From Rhodobacter sp. (GTDB lineage Bacteria; Pseudomonadota; Alphaproteobacteria; Rhodobacterales; Rhodobacteraceae), in contig JAIXUH010000026.1 in NCBI GenBank assembly GCA_027484145.1, positions 62,001 to 126,000 of the forward strand: a stretch of DNA of 64,000 bases. Reading direction: 5' to 3'. Positions 45,271-54,283 of this stretch are shown in pieces. The position numbers were made by a program, and so were the translations under genes. How positions within the stretch are numbered: position 1 is the first letter of the stretch; every line of letters begins with the position of its first letter. The notes below the pieces were generated by a model, which saw only the letters and a program-made list of their open reading frames with translations, did no database searches and had not been told where the DNA came from.

Positions 45271-46970
45271 CAACCATGCCGCAGATCAGCCCGAAAGAGG
45301 TGCGCCCCTCCAAAGGGGCTGATGTGCTTTTGGGCGAAGATTGGGTCACGCCCGAAAACCCGGCTGATGGCGCCCTTCGCGAAAGCCGGGGGCGTCGCGG
45401 CCTTGTTTCGCTGAAACGCTCGCCCCTGGCGCGCAAGATCATCATCTTCAACCTGATGGCGCTACTGGTGCTGGTGTCGGGCGTTCTGTTCCTGAACCCG
45501 TTCCGCGACACGCTGGTTGTGCAGCGCGAACAGGGCTTTGTCACCGAAGCGAACCTGATCGCCAATGTGTTCGAGGCGAACCTGCCACCCACAGGCGTGG
45601 TTGATCTGACGCCGGGCGGCACAGTGGCGCAGGCCATGTCCGAACTGACGGTCAGCCCGGGCACCGAGGTATTCTTGTTTGACGCCTCTGGTCGCGTTCT
45701 GGCCAATGGCAAAGGCCCGGTCATGGCGACCGCGACCGGAACGGGGTCGACCATCATTACCAGTTTCCTGAACGGGGTCTGGGAAATGGCCTCGCGGCTG
45801 ATGTCGCAGCAGGAAATGCCCGCAGGCGCCGTGCAGTCTGAAAGCCTTGCCCGGGCGGTGTTTGACAACGCCAGCAAAGGCGGAACGGCGGTCAATCTGG
45901 GTACCGGCCCGGCAGGCGGGCAAATCTTCTCGGTCGCAACACCGGTGGAACGGGCGGGCGAAGTGTTGGGCGTGGTGGCACTGGTCAGTGCCGAAGGCGA
46001 AATTGATGCCCTTGTGCGCCACGAACGCGAACAAATTCTTCAGATGTTCGTTCTGGCCCTGCTGGTGTCGATCGGTCTTAGCCTTGTGCTGGCCTCGACC
46101 ATTGCCAACCCGCTGTCCGACCTTGCCGCCGCGGCGGAACTCGGTCACGACCGCGACGCCCGCAAGATGACGCCCGGACGTATCCGCATCCCCGACCTTG
46201 CGGCGCGCCCCGATGAAATCGGACGTCTTTCAGTCGCGCTGCGGGGGATGGTTGCCGCGCTCTATGACCGGATCGACGCCAACGAACAATTCGCCGCCGA
46301 CGTCGCGCATGAGATCAAGAATCCGCTGGCCAGCCTGCGCTCTGCGGTCGCGTCTTTGCACGTGGCCAAGCGCGATGATCAGCGCACCCGCCTGCTTGAG
46401 GTGATTGATCACGATGTTCGCCGGCTTGACCGTCTGGTCAGCGATATTTCCAACGCGTCGCGGCTGGATTCGGAACTGGTCAAGGAAGAGGAAGAAGAAT
46501 TCAACCTGACCAAGACCTTGTCCAACCTGTCCGAGTATCTGGGGCAGCAGGCGTCTGGCAAAGGTGTCGAACTGATCACCGACTTCCCCGCCGACCCGAT
46601 CATCATTCGTGGGCTTGAGGCGCGTCTGGCGCAGGTTTTCGTGAACCTGATCACCAATGCCACTTCGTTCTGCGAAGATGGCGATGCGGTTCGCGTCTGG
46701 GCCCGCAAGCGTGACAACCGCGTGCTGGTGGTGGTCGAGGACACGGGCCCCGGCATTCCGGAACAGGCCCTGACAAAGGTGTTCAAGCGTTTTTATTCCG
46801 AACGGCCGCAAGTGCAGTTCGGCAATCACTCGGGCCTTGGCCTTGCCATCTCGAAACAGATCGTCGAGGCGCATGGCGGCGTGATCTGGGCCGAAAACAT
46901 TCGCCCCACCAATGCAGACCCCACATCAGACCCATTGGGTGCGCGCTTTGTCGTGGGCCTGCCGGTCTGA
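45267..46970 (+). CDS. chvG: Sensor histidine kinase ChvG
   Basis: Membrane sensor partner of ChvI. A cytoplasmic N-terminal stretch of ~50 residues precedes the first membrane helix ([20 protein letters not shown]), then a periplasmic sensor of ~180 residues, a second helix ([18 protein letters not shown]), a HAMP domain, HisKA with [14 protein letters not shown], and the ATPase domain ([32 protein letters not shown]). At 567 residues the length and order fit ChvG. In rhizobia the periplasmic ExoR protein represses it; no exoR gene is seen here. Confidence 0.93.
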   Translation: MTTMPQISPKEVRPSKGADVLLGEDWVTPENPADGALRESRGRRGLVSLKRSPLARKIIIFNLMALLVLVSGVLFLNPFRDTLVVQREQGFVTEANLIANVFEANLPPTGVVDLTPGGTVAQAMSELTVSPGTEVFLFDASGRVLANGKGPVMATATGTGSTIITSFLNGVWEMASRLMSQQEMPAGAVQSESLARAVFDNASKGGTAVNLGTGPAGGQIFSVATPVERAGEVLGVVALVSAEGEIDALVRHEREQILQMFVLALLVSIGLSLVLASTIANPLSDLAAAAELGHDRDARKMTPGRIRIPDLAARPDEIGRLSVALRGMVAALYDRIDANEQFAADVAHEIKNPLASLRSAVASLHVAKRDDQRTRLLEVIDHDVRRLDRLVSDISNASRLDSELVKEEEEEFNLTKTLSNLSEYLGQQASGKGVELITDFPADPIIIRGLEARLAQVFVNLITNATSFCEDGDAVRVWARKRDNRVLVVVEDTGPGIPEQALTKVFKRFYSERPQVQFGNHSGLGLAISKQIVEAHGGVIWAENIRPTNADPTSDPLGARFVVGLPV

Positions 46971-46982
46971 CGGCTGCCTGCG

Positions 46983-47402
46983 ATGCAACCGTTGATCGTT
47001 CACGCCACGACTGTTGCCATCGATGGACGCGGCGTGATGTTGACGGGGCAGGCGGGCAGCGGCAAATCATCGCTGGCGCTGCAACTGATGGCCTATGGCG
47101 CGGTGCTGGTGGCCGATGACCGCACGCAGTTACAGATCGACGGCACGGCATTGGTGGCCAGTTGCCCGTCCAACCTGCAAGGCCTGATCGAAGCGCGTGG
47201 TCTGGGCATCCTGCGGGCGCCGGTGCCTATGCCGGCCCCCGTGGTGCTTGTGGTGGATATGGACCACCGCGAAACCGAGCGGTTGCCGCTGCATCGGACA
47301 GTCACATATTTGGCAACATCGGTTGAACTTGTCTTGCACGACCCCAGCTACCATTTTCCAGCCGCATTGCTTCAGTATGTGCGTTACGGCAGGCAGGAGT
47401 GA
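46983..47402 (+). CDS. hprK: HPr kinase/phosphorylase, short alphaproteobacterial form
   Basis: Phosphorylates HPr on Ser46, linking metabolic state to the regulatory PTS. At 139 residues it is only the catalytic C-terminal domain of the Gram-positive enzyme, as usual in Alphaproteobacteria. The Walker A is [13 protein letters not shown] (21-33), followed by [12 protein letters not shown], corresponding to the magnesium-binding Asp pair, and the [11 protein letters not shown] segment of the K3-type loop. Its stop overlaps the rapZ GTG start. Confidence 0.9.
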   Translation: MQPLIVHATTVAIDGRGVMLTGQAGSGKSSLALQLMAYGAVLVADDRTQLQIDGTALVASCPSNLQGLIEARGLGILRAPVPMPAPVVLVVDMDHRETERLPLHRTVTYLATSVELVLHDPSYHFPAALLQYVRYGRQE

Positions 47403-48346
47403 ACGTGTCCAACCCCATCGTGCCAGAGTCGACCAAGGCGCGTGATCACCGACTGGTCCTTGTGACAGGTCCGTCCGGTGCCGGGCGTTCCACGGCGATC
47501 AACGCGCTGGAAGACATCGGCTATGAGGTGATCGACAACCTGCCCCTCAGTTTCGTGCCACGGTTGGTCGAGGGACAGTCATCCGCGCACCCCATTGCCC
47601 TTGGCCTTGACGTGCGCAACCGCGATTTCAATGCAGCGGCCCTGATTGAACTGATAGATGTGCTGACGCGCAATCCGGCCGTGCTGCTGGAGGTGTTGTA
47701 TCTGGATTGCAACCCCACCACACTGATCCGCCGCTACAGCGAAACGCGCCGCCGCCACCCGCTGGCCCCGGCGGACAGCCCCGAAGAAGGGGTCGAGCGC
47801 GAAATCGATCTGTTGGCCCCCGTGCGGGCTCGCGCCGATCACCTGATCGACACCACCGACCTGACCATCCATGCCCTGAAGGCCGAAGTGGCACGCTGGT
47901 TCGGCGAAGGGACAGGGCCGCGCCTGGCCGTATCGCTGCAAAGCTTCAGCTATCGCCGTGGGTTGCCGCGTGGGCTCGACATGGTGTTCGATTGCCGGTT
48001 CTTGCGCAACCCGCATTGGGAGGCGGGTTTGCGCCCGCAGGACGGCCGTGATCCCGCTGTGGTCAGCTATATCCGGCAGGACGACCGTTTTGACGAGTTC
48101 TACCAAAGGGTGAAGGACCTTTTGCTGTTTCTTCTTCCGGCCCATCTGCAGGAAGGGAAGGCTCACCTGTCCATCGGGTTTGGGTGTACCGGGGGGCAAC
48201 ATAGATCGGTTGCCGTAGCGGAAATGCTGGCCGATGCACTTGCAGAAAAGGGCTGGGCGGTGTCAAAACGTCACCGGGAACTGGAACGCCGCGTCGGAGC
48301 ATCTGCGCTGGACGGGTCTGAGGCATACGGGGTGGACGGCGCGTGA
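47399..48346 (+). CDS. rapZ: RNase adapter protein RapZ
   Basis: Nucleotide-binding protein; in Escherichia coli it directs RNase E to a small RNA controlling glucosamine-6-phosphate synthase, but its role in Alphaproteobacteria is not settled. The N-terminal P-loop is [20 protein letters not shown] (Arg replaces the usual Lys), followed by [11 protein letters not shown]. The conserved C-terminal half includes [20 protein letters not shown] and [18 protein letters not shown]. It may start at the overlapping GTG (47399) or at GTG 47405. Its stop overlaps the next gene (GTGA). Confidence 0.95.
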   Translation: MNVSNPIVPESTKARDHRLVLVTGPSGAGRSTAINALEDIGYEVIDNLPLSFVPRLVEGQSSAHPIALGLDVRNRDFNAAALIELIDVLTRNPAVLLEVLYLDCNPTTLIRRYSETRRRHPLAPADSPEEGVEREIDLLAPVRARADHLIDTTDLTIHALKAEVARWFGEGTGPRLAVSLQSFSYRRGLPRGLDMVFDCRFLRNPHWEAGLRPQDGRDPAVVSYIRQDDRFDEFYQRVKDLLLFLLPAHLQEGKAHLSIGFGCTGGQHRSVAVAEMLADALAEKGWAVSKRHRELERRVGASALDGSEAYGVDGA

Positions 48347-48738
48347 TCGGAATTGTGATCGTGGCACATGGCGGGCTGGCGCGCGAGTATCTCTCGGCCG
48401 TCGAGCATGTCGTCGGGCCGCAGTCGGGTATGCGTGCGATCTCGATCGAGGATGAACACGATCGCGCCGCCAAGCAGGCCGAGATTTGCGCGGCAGCAGA
48501 TTCGGTCGATCAGGGGCAGGGCGTGGTTGTGGTGACCGATATGTTTGGCGGATCGCCGTCAAATCTGTCGCTGATGGCATGTTTTGGCCCGGATCGTCGG
48601 ATTGTCTATGGCGCAAACCTGCCGATGTTGATCAAACTGGCCAAATCGCGCGACATGCCGGTGCCTGCTGCAGTCGCAGCCGCGCTGGATGCGGGCCGCA
48701 AGTATATCAACAGCCTCGATCTGGGCGGAGGAGCCTGA
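48343..48738 (+). CDS. PTS EIIA component, mannose family
   Basis: A 131-residue EIIA-Man-type phosphocarrier that takes phosphate from HPr on a histidine, here H9 in [16 protein letters not shown]. Further family motifs are [14 protein letters not shown] and the [10 protein letters not shown] segment. No EIIB, EIIC or EIID gene is near, so it must be regulatory rather than part of a sugar transporter, as known for the alphaproteobacterial PTS. It starts with GTG overlapping the rapZ stop. Confidence 0.92.
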   Translation: MIGIVIVAHGGLAREYLSAVEHVVGPQSGMRAISIEDEHDRAAKQAEICAAADSVDQGQGVVVVTDMFGGSPSNLSLMACFGPDRRIVYGANLPMLIKLAKSRDMPVPAAVAAALDAGRKYINSLDLGGGA

Positions 48739-48740
48739 AT

Positions 48741-49010
48741 TTGCCGCAGATGTTGCTGAGTATCGTGAACGAAAAGGGCCTGCACGCCCGTGCATCCGCC
48801 AAGTTCGTCGAAGTGGTCGAGCAGCATAACGCAAGGGCATCAGTGACCAAAGACGGCATGACAGTGTCTGGCGACTCGATCATGGGGCTTTTGATGTTGG
48901 CAGCCTCGCGTGGAACCTCTATTGAGGTCATCACCAGTGGTGCCGAGGCGGATACGCTTGCCGAGGCGCTGAAGGCGCTGGTGGCGAACCGCTTTGGAGA
49001 AGATTTCTGA
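48741..49010 (+). CDS. ptsH: Phosphocarrier protein HPr
   Basis: Small PTS phosphocarrier, phosphorylated on His15 by enzyme I and on Ser46 by HprK. I place the start at a TTG (48741): GGAGGAG lies exactly seven bases upstream, and with this start the active histidine in GLHARASAKF falls at position 15 and the regulatory serine in SGDSIMGLL at position 46, the canonical numbers. The first in-frame ATG (48750) would be three codons shorter and badly spaced. It has 89 residues. Enzyme I is not in the window. Confidence 0.92.
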   Translation: MPQMLLSIVNEKGLHARASAKFVEVVEQHNARASVTKDGMTVSGDSIMGLLMLAASRGTSIEVITSGAEADTLAEALKALVANRFGEDF

Positions 49011-49038
49011 AGCGGCTGGGCAGGAAGGCTTACGCTTC

Positions 49039-49920
49039 GTGACGGAACAGTCGCAGATAGGTACGCAAACAGTTGCGCCCGTGAAACGGGCGGACAGACC
49101 GTATGACATGCGCCGCCTGTCCTATGCGGGCACCTTTTCCAACCCATTCAAAGCCGGCACGATCCGCGCCATCGAATGGCTGACCGCCAAGATCACCCTG
49201 CTGCGTCTGATACGGGAGTTTGAACGCTCGGGTGCGCCTTTTGGTTCGCCATTCTGGCCAAAGGCGATCAAGCACATGGGCATCCGCATCGATACCCCGC
49301 CGGAAGAGATTGCCCGTATCCCCGCCACCGGCCCATTGGTGGTTGTTGCCAACCATCCTTCCGGCCTCGTCGACGGGATGGTCATGGCCGAGATGATCAA
49401 CCGTGTCCGCTCTGACTTCAAGATCCTCACCCGCTCGCTGCTGACGGGCATACCCGAGGTCGAAGAGTTCATGATCCCCGTCCCCTTTCCGCATGAGGAA
49501 AACGCGCGCGAGCTGGGCTTGCAGATGCGGGACCAAACAATGAAACACCTGAAGGCTGGTGGCGTGATCATCGTCTTCCCCGCGGGCAAGGTCGCTATGT
49601 CCGAGGGCTGGTGGGGTCGCGCGGTCGAGGCGGAGTGGAACGTCTTCACCCACAAGATCGTCAAATCCTCGGGTGCGACGATCCTGCCGATGTATTTCCC
49701 GGGACAAAACTCCCGCATGTTCCAGATCGCCAATCAGGTGTCAGAGACAGTTCGGCAGGGCCTGTTGCTCTATGAGATCAAACGCAGCCTCTTTAAACCC
49801 CAACGCCCGGTGATCGGCGAACCGATCCCGGCCGAGGAGTTGAAGAAATGGGAAGGCAACCCACGCGGGTTCCTCGCGTGGTTGCGCGAGCACACGCTTG
49901 CCCTTGGGACCAAGGGCTAG
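49039..49920 (+). CDS. Lysophospholipid acyltransferase-family protein (PlsC-like)
   Basis: A 293-residue membrane-associated acyltransferase. The catalytic His and Asp are in VVVANHPSGLVDGMV (five residues between them, the variant spacing of the NHPxGxxDG branch); the acceptor-binding motif is VIIVFPAGKVAM, and ATILPMYFPGQNSRMF matches the third block. Start uncertain: GTG 49039 has AGGAAGG ten bases before it and is preferred, while an in-frame TTG at 48994 would overlap HPr. The acyl donor and acceptor are unknown; ornithine-lipid or phosphatidate synthesis are possibilities. It lies at the end of the PTS block. Confidence 0.83.
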   Translation: MTEQSQIGTQTVAPVKRADRPYDMRRLSYAGTFSNPFKAGTIRAIEWLTAKITLLRLIREFERSGAPFGSPFWPKAIKHMGIRIDTPPEEIARIPATGPLVVVANHPSGLVDGMVMAEMINRVRSDFKILTRSLLTGIPEVEEFMIPVPFPHEENARELGLQMRDQTMKHLKAGGVIIVFPAGKVAMSEGWWGRAVEAEWNVFTHKIVKSSGATILPMYFPGQNSRMFQIANQVSETVRQGLLLYEIKRSLFKPQRPVIGEPIPAEELKKWEGNPRGFLAWLREHTLALGTKG

Positions 49921-49927
49921 GTCGGGC

Positions 49928-50803
49928 TCAGCGCGTCGGCACCGGCACTTCGCCACGGTAATCGTAGAACCCTCGCTGGGTCTTGCGGCCAAGCCAGCCG
50001 GCCTCGACGTACTTCGTCAGCAGGGGGCAGGGGCGGTACTTGGTGTCGGCCAGCCCCTCGTGCAACACGTTCATGATCGAGAGACACGTATCCAGCCCGA
50101 TGAAGTCTGCCAGCTCCAGCGGGCCCATCGGGTGGTTGGCGCCCAGCTTCAAGGACTCGTCGATCGACTTCACCGAGCCCACGCCTTCATACAGCGTATA
50201 GACCGCCTCGTTGATCATCGGCATCAGGATGCGGTTGACGATGAAGGCCGGGAAGTCCTCGGAGCTGGAGGCGGTCTTGCCCAACTGGCGCACCACGGCA
50301 TGCATGCTTTCCCAAGTGTCCTGATCGGTCGCGATGCCGCGGATCAACTCCACAAGCTGCATCACTGGCACGGGGTTCATGAAGTGAAACCCCATGAACT
50401 TTTCCGGGCGGTCCGTCCGGCTGGCCAACCGCGTGATCGAGATGGATGAGGTGTTCGAGGTCAGGATCGTATGCGGCAGCAGATGCGGCAAAAGGTCCTG
50501 AAAGATGGCCTGCTTGACGGTTTCCTTTTCGGTCGCGGCCTCGATGATCAGATCGGTCGCCCCCACGTCAGACAAGGTCAGCGTGGTGCGGATGCGCGCA
50601 AGGGCGGCCGCCTTGTCCTCAGCCGTGACCTTGCCGCGGCTGACCTGCCGTTCGATGTTGCGGTCGATGGTGGCAAGGGCCTTTTTCAGGCTGTCCTCGC
50701 TGATATCGGCAAGGATCACATCATATCCGGCCAGCGAAAAAACATGTGCGATGCCATTTCCCATCTGGCCCGCGCCAACCACGCCTACCGTTCGGATTTC
50801 CAT
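49928..50803 (-). CDS. hbd: 3-hydroxybutyryl-CoA dehydrogenase
   Basis: NAD(P)-dependent oxidoreductase acting on 3-hydroxyacyl-CoA of C4 length. The cofactor loop is GVVGAGQMGNGIAHVF at the N-terminus; the substrate domain shows TSSISITRLAS, HFMNPVPVMQLVE with the catalytic His, and DFPAFIVNRILMPMINEA. At 291 residues it is the stand-alone short form without a crotonase fusion. It should operate in poly-3-hydroxybutyrate or ethylmalonyl-CoA metabolism beside etfBA on the same strand, from which it is separated by one oppositely read gene. Confidence 0.92.
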   Translation of the reverse strand: MEIRTVGVVGAGQMGNGIAHVFSLAGYDVILADISEDSLKKALATIDRNIERQVSRGKVTAEDKAAALARIRTTLTLSDVGATDLIIEAATEKETVKQAIFQDLLPHLLPHTILTSNTSSISITRLASRTDRPEKFMGFHFMNPVPVMQLVELIRGIATDQDTWESMHAVVRQLGKTASSSEDFPAFIVNRILMPMINEAVYTLYEGVGSVKSIDESLKLGANHPMGPLELADFIGLDTCLSIMNVLHEGLADTKYRPCPLLTKYVEAGWLGRKTQRGFYDYRGEVPVPTR

Positions 50804-50821
50804 CGCCCTGATCCCCTTTGC

Positions 50822-50874
50822 TGCGCCGCAACCTTATGCGCCGCAGCGCAGAGGAGCAAGCAAAGCATCTTTGC
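50822..50874. promoter_or_regulatory. Repeats upstream of hbd
   Basis: Two direct copies of TGCGCCGCA start at 50822 and 50837, and a perfect inverted repeat GCAAAG-CAT-CTTTGC spans 50860-50874, all within 71 bp of the hbd start. The inverted repeat suits a dimeric repressor or activator. No regulator is identified. Confidence 0.3.
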
Positions 50875-50971
50875 GGAGGGGGGCGAAAACTTTCCAAGAT
50901 TTTGCCGTTTATCCTTTTGGTAACGGGAATCGCCCAGTCTGCCGCTGGGTGAACTGAAACTGGTGGGTGTG

Positions 50972-51799
50972 ATGGCTTATGAATATCCGGGCGACGGGTC
51001 GCTCGACTATTATCCATGCCGATATGGCAAATCACGACTGATGTTCCGGGGGCCCCGGCGTGATCTGGAGCGTCCCTATGTGGTCACAATCGGTGGCACC
51101 GAAACCTATGGGAAATTCGTGCCAGAGCCGTTTCCGGCACTACTGGAATCTGCCACCGGGCTGCGGGTGGTGAATTTTGGCTGCATCAATGCGGGGCTGG
51201 ATGTCTATCTGAAAGACCCCGATGTGCTGAACATCGCCGCAAAGGCACGGGTTGCGGTGGTGCAGATTGTGGGCGCGCAGAACCTGACCAACCGGTTCTA
51301 TGCCGTTCATCCGCGCCGCAATGACCGTTTTCTGAACGCATCGGCCTTGCTGCAGACCATCTTCCGTGAGGTTGATTTCACCGAATTCAACTTTACCCGC
51401 CATATGCTTGGCACGCTGCAGACAGTCTCTGCCGACAAGTTCGAGGTGCTGGCGGAAGAGTTGCGTTCGGCGTGGGTTGGGCGGATGAAGGCGCTTCTGG
51501 GGGCGCTGCCGTGCAAGACGGTGCTTTTGTGGATCGGCACCGACAAACCGCCGGCACCGGGGCGGCGGGCCAACCTGACGCAGGACCCGTTGCTGGTTGA
51601 CATGGAAATGATCAATGCCGTGCGCCCGCTTGCCTCGTGCTACCTTGAGGCCATCGCCACGCCAGAGGCCATCGGGCGCGGAGTGCAAGGCATGGCCTTT
51701 GCCGCACTGGACGAACCTGCCGCGCGGGGGCTGCCCGGCCCGGCAGTGCACCACGAGATCGCCGATCTGCTGGGCCCCGAAGTGATACGCCTGTTCTGA
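50972..51799 (+). CDS. DUF6473-like protein
   Basis: A 275-residue cytosolic protein that resembles the DUF6473 family of Rhodobacterales. Landmarks: YEYPGDGSLDYYPCRYGKSR at the start, GGTETYGKFVPEPFP, NFGCINAGLDVYL, and a late LLWIGTDKPP. The GGTETYG and GxxNAG blocks recall SGNH-hydrolase or sulfotransferase-like loops, but I cannot confirm catalytic residues. The ATG at 50972 is preferred over the GTG nine bases before it. It is read opposite to hbd and etfBA and lies between them. Confidence 0.72.
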   Translation: MAYEYPGDGSLDYYPCRYGKSRLMFRGPRRDLERPYVVTIGGTETYGKFVPEPFPALLESATGLRVVNFGCINAGLDVYLKDPDVLNIAAKARVAVVQIVGAQNLTNRFYAVHPRRNDRFLNASALLQTIFREVDFTEFNFTRHMLGTLQTVSADKFEVLAEELRSAWVGRMKALLGALPCKTVLLWIGTDKPPAPGRRANLTQDPLLVDMEMINAVRPLASCYLEAIATPEAIGRGVQGMAFAALDEPAARGLPGPAVHHEIADLLGPEVIRLF

Positions 51800-51807
51800 T
51801 ATAGAAA

Positions 51808-51830
51808 GGGGCGCCCCGATGGGACGCCCC
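51808..51830. terminator. Hairpin between convergent DUF6473 and etfA genes
   Basis: GGGGCG-C-CCC and GGG-A-CGCCCC pair over nine base pairs with a single C/A mismatch and a GAT loop. It starts eight bases after one stop and ends 23 bases before the other, so it may end transcription from both sides. There is no clear T run. Confidence 0.5.
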
Positions 51831-51853
51831 GTGCGAATGACTGCAGGGTCAGA

Positions 51854-52780
51854 TTACAGCTTGCCGATCATTTCCGGCACGGCCGTGAACAGGTCTGCCA
51901 CAAGGCCATAGTCCGCCACCTGAAAAATCGGGGCCTCTTCGTCCTTGTTGATGGCGACGATGACCTTGCTGTCTTTCATGCCCGCCAGATGCTGGATCGC
52001 GCCCGAAATGCCGACGGCCACATAAAGCGTCGGTGCCACAACCTTGCCGGTCTGGCCCACCTGCCAGTCGTTCGGGGCATAGCCCGAGTCAACAGCGGCG
52101 CGCGAGGCACCAACGGCAGCGCCCAGCTTGTCAGCCAGTTGTTCGATCATCGCAAAGTCGGATTGCGACCCGACGCCGCGCCCGCCAGACACCACAATAC
52201 CTGCACTGGTCAGTTCGGGGCGGTCGGATGATGCGACCTTGTCCTCGACCCATGTTGACAGGCTGCCATCCGCGGCGACGGCGACCTTTTCCACCGGGGC
52301 CGCAGCGCCCGTGCCCACGCCGGCAAAGGTCGCGGTGCGAATGGTCATGACCTTTTTCGCATCCGACGATTTGACCGTCTGAATGGCGTTTCCGGCATAG
52401 ATCGGCCGTTCAAAGGTTTCGGCGTCGATCACGCCGATCACGTCCGACAGCACCATCACGTCCAGCAGGGCCGCCACGCGCGGCAGCACGCTTTTGGCGT
52501 AGGCGGTCGACGCGGCGGCGATGTGGCTGTAGCCACCGGCAAGGCCAACCACCAAAGCGGCGGTCGGTTCTGCCATGCCATGGCAATAGGCGTGGTCATC
52601 GGCGAACAGCACCTTGGACACGCCCTGCAAGCTGGCCGCCTCGGCCGCGGCGGCATCACCACCGGTTCCGGCGATCAGCACATGCACATCGCCAAGGCTG
52701 GCCACCGCGCTCAGCACCTTGGAGGTGGAGTCGGTCGCCAAGGCGCCATTGATCACTTCGGCAAGAAGAAGAACGGCCAT
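51854..52780 (-). CDS. etfA: Electron transfer flavoprotein, alpha subunit
   Basis: FAD-binding subunit of the ETF heterodimer, which collects electrons from acyl-CoA dehydrogenases and passes them to ETF-quinone oxidoreductase. The C-terminal FAD domain shows [49 protein letters not shown] and [18 protein letters not shown]. It has 308 residues. Its start overlaps the etfB stop by one base. It is the likely acceptor for the probable methylsuccinyl-CoA dehydrogenase upstream in the window. Confidence 0.96.
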   Translation of the reverse strand: MAVLLLAEVINGALATDSTSKVLSAVASLGDVHVLIAGTGGDAAAAEAASLQGVSKVLFADDHAYCHGMAEPTAALVVGLAGGYSHIAAASTAYAKSVLPRVAALLDVMVLSDVIGVIDAETFERPIYAGNAIQTVKSSDAKKVMTIRTATFAGVGTGAAAPVEKVAVAADGSLSTWVEDKVASSDRPELTSAGIVVSGGRGVGSQSDFAMIEQLADKLGAAVGASRAAVDSGYAPNDWQVGQTGKVVAPTLYVAVGISGAIQHLAGMKDSKVIVAINKDEEAPIFQVADYGLVADLFTAVPEMIGKL

Positions 52781-53541
52781 CAGATCACCCCCGCTTCGTC
52801 TTTGAGTTTTGCAATCAGCTCATCCACCGAGCCAACCTTGATGCCTGCTTTGCGGCCAGCCGGTTCTGTCGTCTTGACCACCGACAGGCGCGGGGTCACG
52901 TCCACGCCATAGTCGGCGGGCGTCTTGATCGCCAAGGGCTTGGCCTTGGCCTTCATGATATTGGGCAGCGAGGCATAGCGCGGCTCGTTCAGGCGCAGGT
53001 CGACCGTGACGATCGTCGGCATCTTGACCGAGATGGTCTGCAAGCCGCCGTCCACTTCGCGCGTCACCTTTGCATGGTCACCTTCGACCGACAATTCGCT
53101 GGCAAAGGTCGCCTGCGACCAGCCCAGCAGGGCCGAAAGCATCTGGCCCGTGGCGTTCATGTCATTATCGATGGCCTGCTTGCCGCACAGCACCAGACCG
53201 GGGCCTTCTTCGCGGACAACCGCTGCCAGCAATTTTGCCACCGAAAGCGGCTCGATATCGGTGTGCACGTCGGCGGTGGCCTCGATCAGGATGGCGCGGT
53301 CTGCCCCCATCGCAAGTGCGGTGCGCAGCGTTTCCTGCGACTGTTTCACGCCGACAGAGACGACGATCACTTCGGTCGCCAGACCCTTTTCCTTCAGACG
53401 GATCGCCTCTTCGACGGCAATCTCGTCAAAGGGGTTCATCGACATCTTCACGTTTGCCAGATCAACCCCGCTGCCATCCGCCTTCACGCGAACCTTCACG
53501 TTGTAGTCGATCACACGCTTCACAGGCACAATGACCTTCAT
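52780..53541 (-). CDS. etfB: Electron transfer flavoprotein, beta subunit
   Basis: AMP-binding partner of EtfA. The N-terminal [15 protein letters not shown], the segment [18 protein letters not shown] and the signature ending MKAKAKPL (recognition loop) are typical; [17 protein letters not shown] is the nucleotide site. At 253 residues it is complete. It is followed directly by etfA; a 169-bp spacer separates it from the adenosyltransferase gene upstream on the same strand, so it probably has its own promoter. Confidence 0.96.
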   Translation of the reverse strand: MKVIVPVKRVIDYNVKVRVKADGSGVDLANVKMSMNPFDEIAVEEAIRLKEKGLATEVIVVSVGVKQSQETLRTALAMGADRAILIEATADVHTDIEPLSVAKLLAAVVREEGPGLVLCGKQAIDNDMNATGQMLSALLGWSQATFASELSVEGDHAKVTREVDGGLQTISVKMPTIVTVDLRLNEPRYASLPNIMKAKAKPLAIKTPADYGVDVTPRLSVVKTTEPAGRKAGIKVGSVDELIAKLKDEAGVI

Positions 53542-53689
53542 CGGCAGAATCTCCTAATTCCTGGTCCTGCAAGACCACTTCAAGCTCTCGCAGCAGCCAA
53601 TACCGTTTCCAGCACGTCGGTAACAGACCAAAACCGACAGGAAGACGCGTCCGGACGTCGCGTTCCCTGCCGGCTGGCCGGTTTGGCAG

Positions 53690-53704
53690 CCCCCGGCAAG
53701 GGGG
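53690..53704 (-). terminator. Weak hairpin after the adenosyltransferase gene
   Basis: CCCCC-GGCAA-GGGGG lies six bases downstream of the adenosyltransferase stop (minus strand). The stem is five base pairs and there is no T run, so termination is only a possibility. Confidence 0.28.
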
Positions 53705-53710
53705 CCACGG

Positions 53711-54283
53711 TCAGCGCGTCAGACCTGGCACCCACAGCACGTCATCCTTGCCATCGTCATTGGCGATCCGGCCCATCACAAAGAACCAGTCGGACAGACG
53801 GTTCAGGTATTTGACGGCTTCGGCATTTACCTCTTCCATCGTGGCCAGTTCCACCGTCAGACGCTCGGCCCGGCGGCACACCGTGCGGCACAGGTGCAGT
53901 TGCGCCGAAAGGCGGGTGCCACCGGGCAGGATAAAGCTGCGCAGCGGTTCAAGCCGCGCGTTATAGCGGTCGATCTCCTGCTCCAGCCGTTCAACCTGGC
54001 TGGCGATCATACGCAGCGGCGTATAGGGCAGGGTCGCATCCATATGCATATCTGGCGTAGCAAGATCCGCCCCAAGATCGAACAGATCGTTCGAGATGCG
54101 GGCAAGGGCCGCGTCCATCTCGCCTTCGGCAAACTGACGGGCAAGCCCTACGGTCGCGTTGGTTTCGTCCACGGTGCCATAGGCAGACACCCGTGTGGAA
54201 TGCTTGGCCACGCGGGCACCATTGCCCAAAGCGGTTTCGCCGGCATCCCCGGTTTTGGTATAGATTTTGGACAGAACGACCAT
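53711..54283 (-). CDS. ATP:cob(I)alamin adenosyltransferase, PduO type
   Basis: Transfers the adenosyl group of ATP to cob(I)alamin, giving coenzyme B12. The ATP-binding N-terminus is KIYTKTGDAGETAL, followed by RVSAYGTVDETNA; the helical core holds FILPGGTRLSAQLHLCRTVCRRAER and LNRLSDWFFVMGR, all diagnostic of PduO-type enzymes. It has 190 residues. It is coupled with the HIG1 gene upstream and next to etfBA, consistent with supplying B12 mutases of propionyl-CoA and ethylmalonyl-CoA metabolism. Confidence 0.92.
   Translation of the reverse strand: MVVLSKIYTKTGDAGETALGNGARVAKHSTRVSAYGTVDETNATVGLARQFAEGEMDAALARISNDLFDLGADLATPDMHMDATLPYTPLRMIASQVERLEQEIDRYNARLEPLRSFILPGGTRLSAQLHLCRTVCRRAERLTVELATMEEVNAEAVKYLNRLSDWFFVMGRIANDDGKDDVLWVPGLTR

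Noticed and set aside
48994-49038. TTG start that would make the acyltransferase overlap HPr by 17 bases
   Set aside because: No ribosome-binding site at a good distance, whereas GTG 49039 has AGGAAGG; the extra residues look unlike the family N-terminus.
53647-53656. Perfect palindrome CGTCCGGACG upstream of etfB
   Set aside because: Ten-base GC palindromes are expected by chance at this base composition, and no second site or promoter element supports it.
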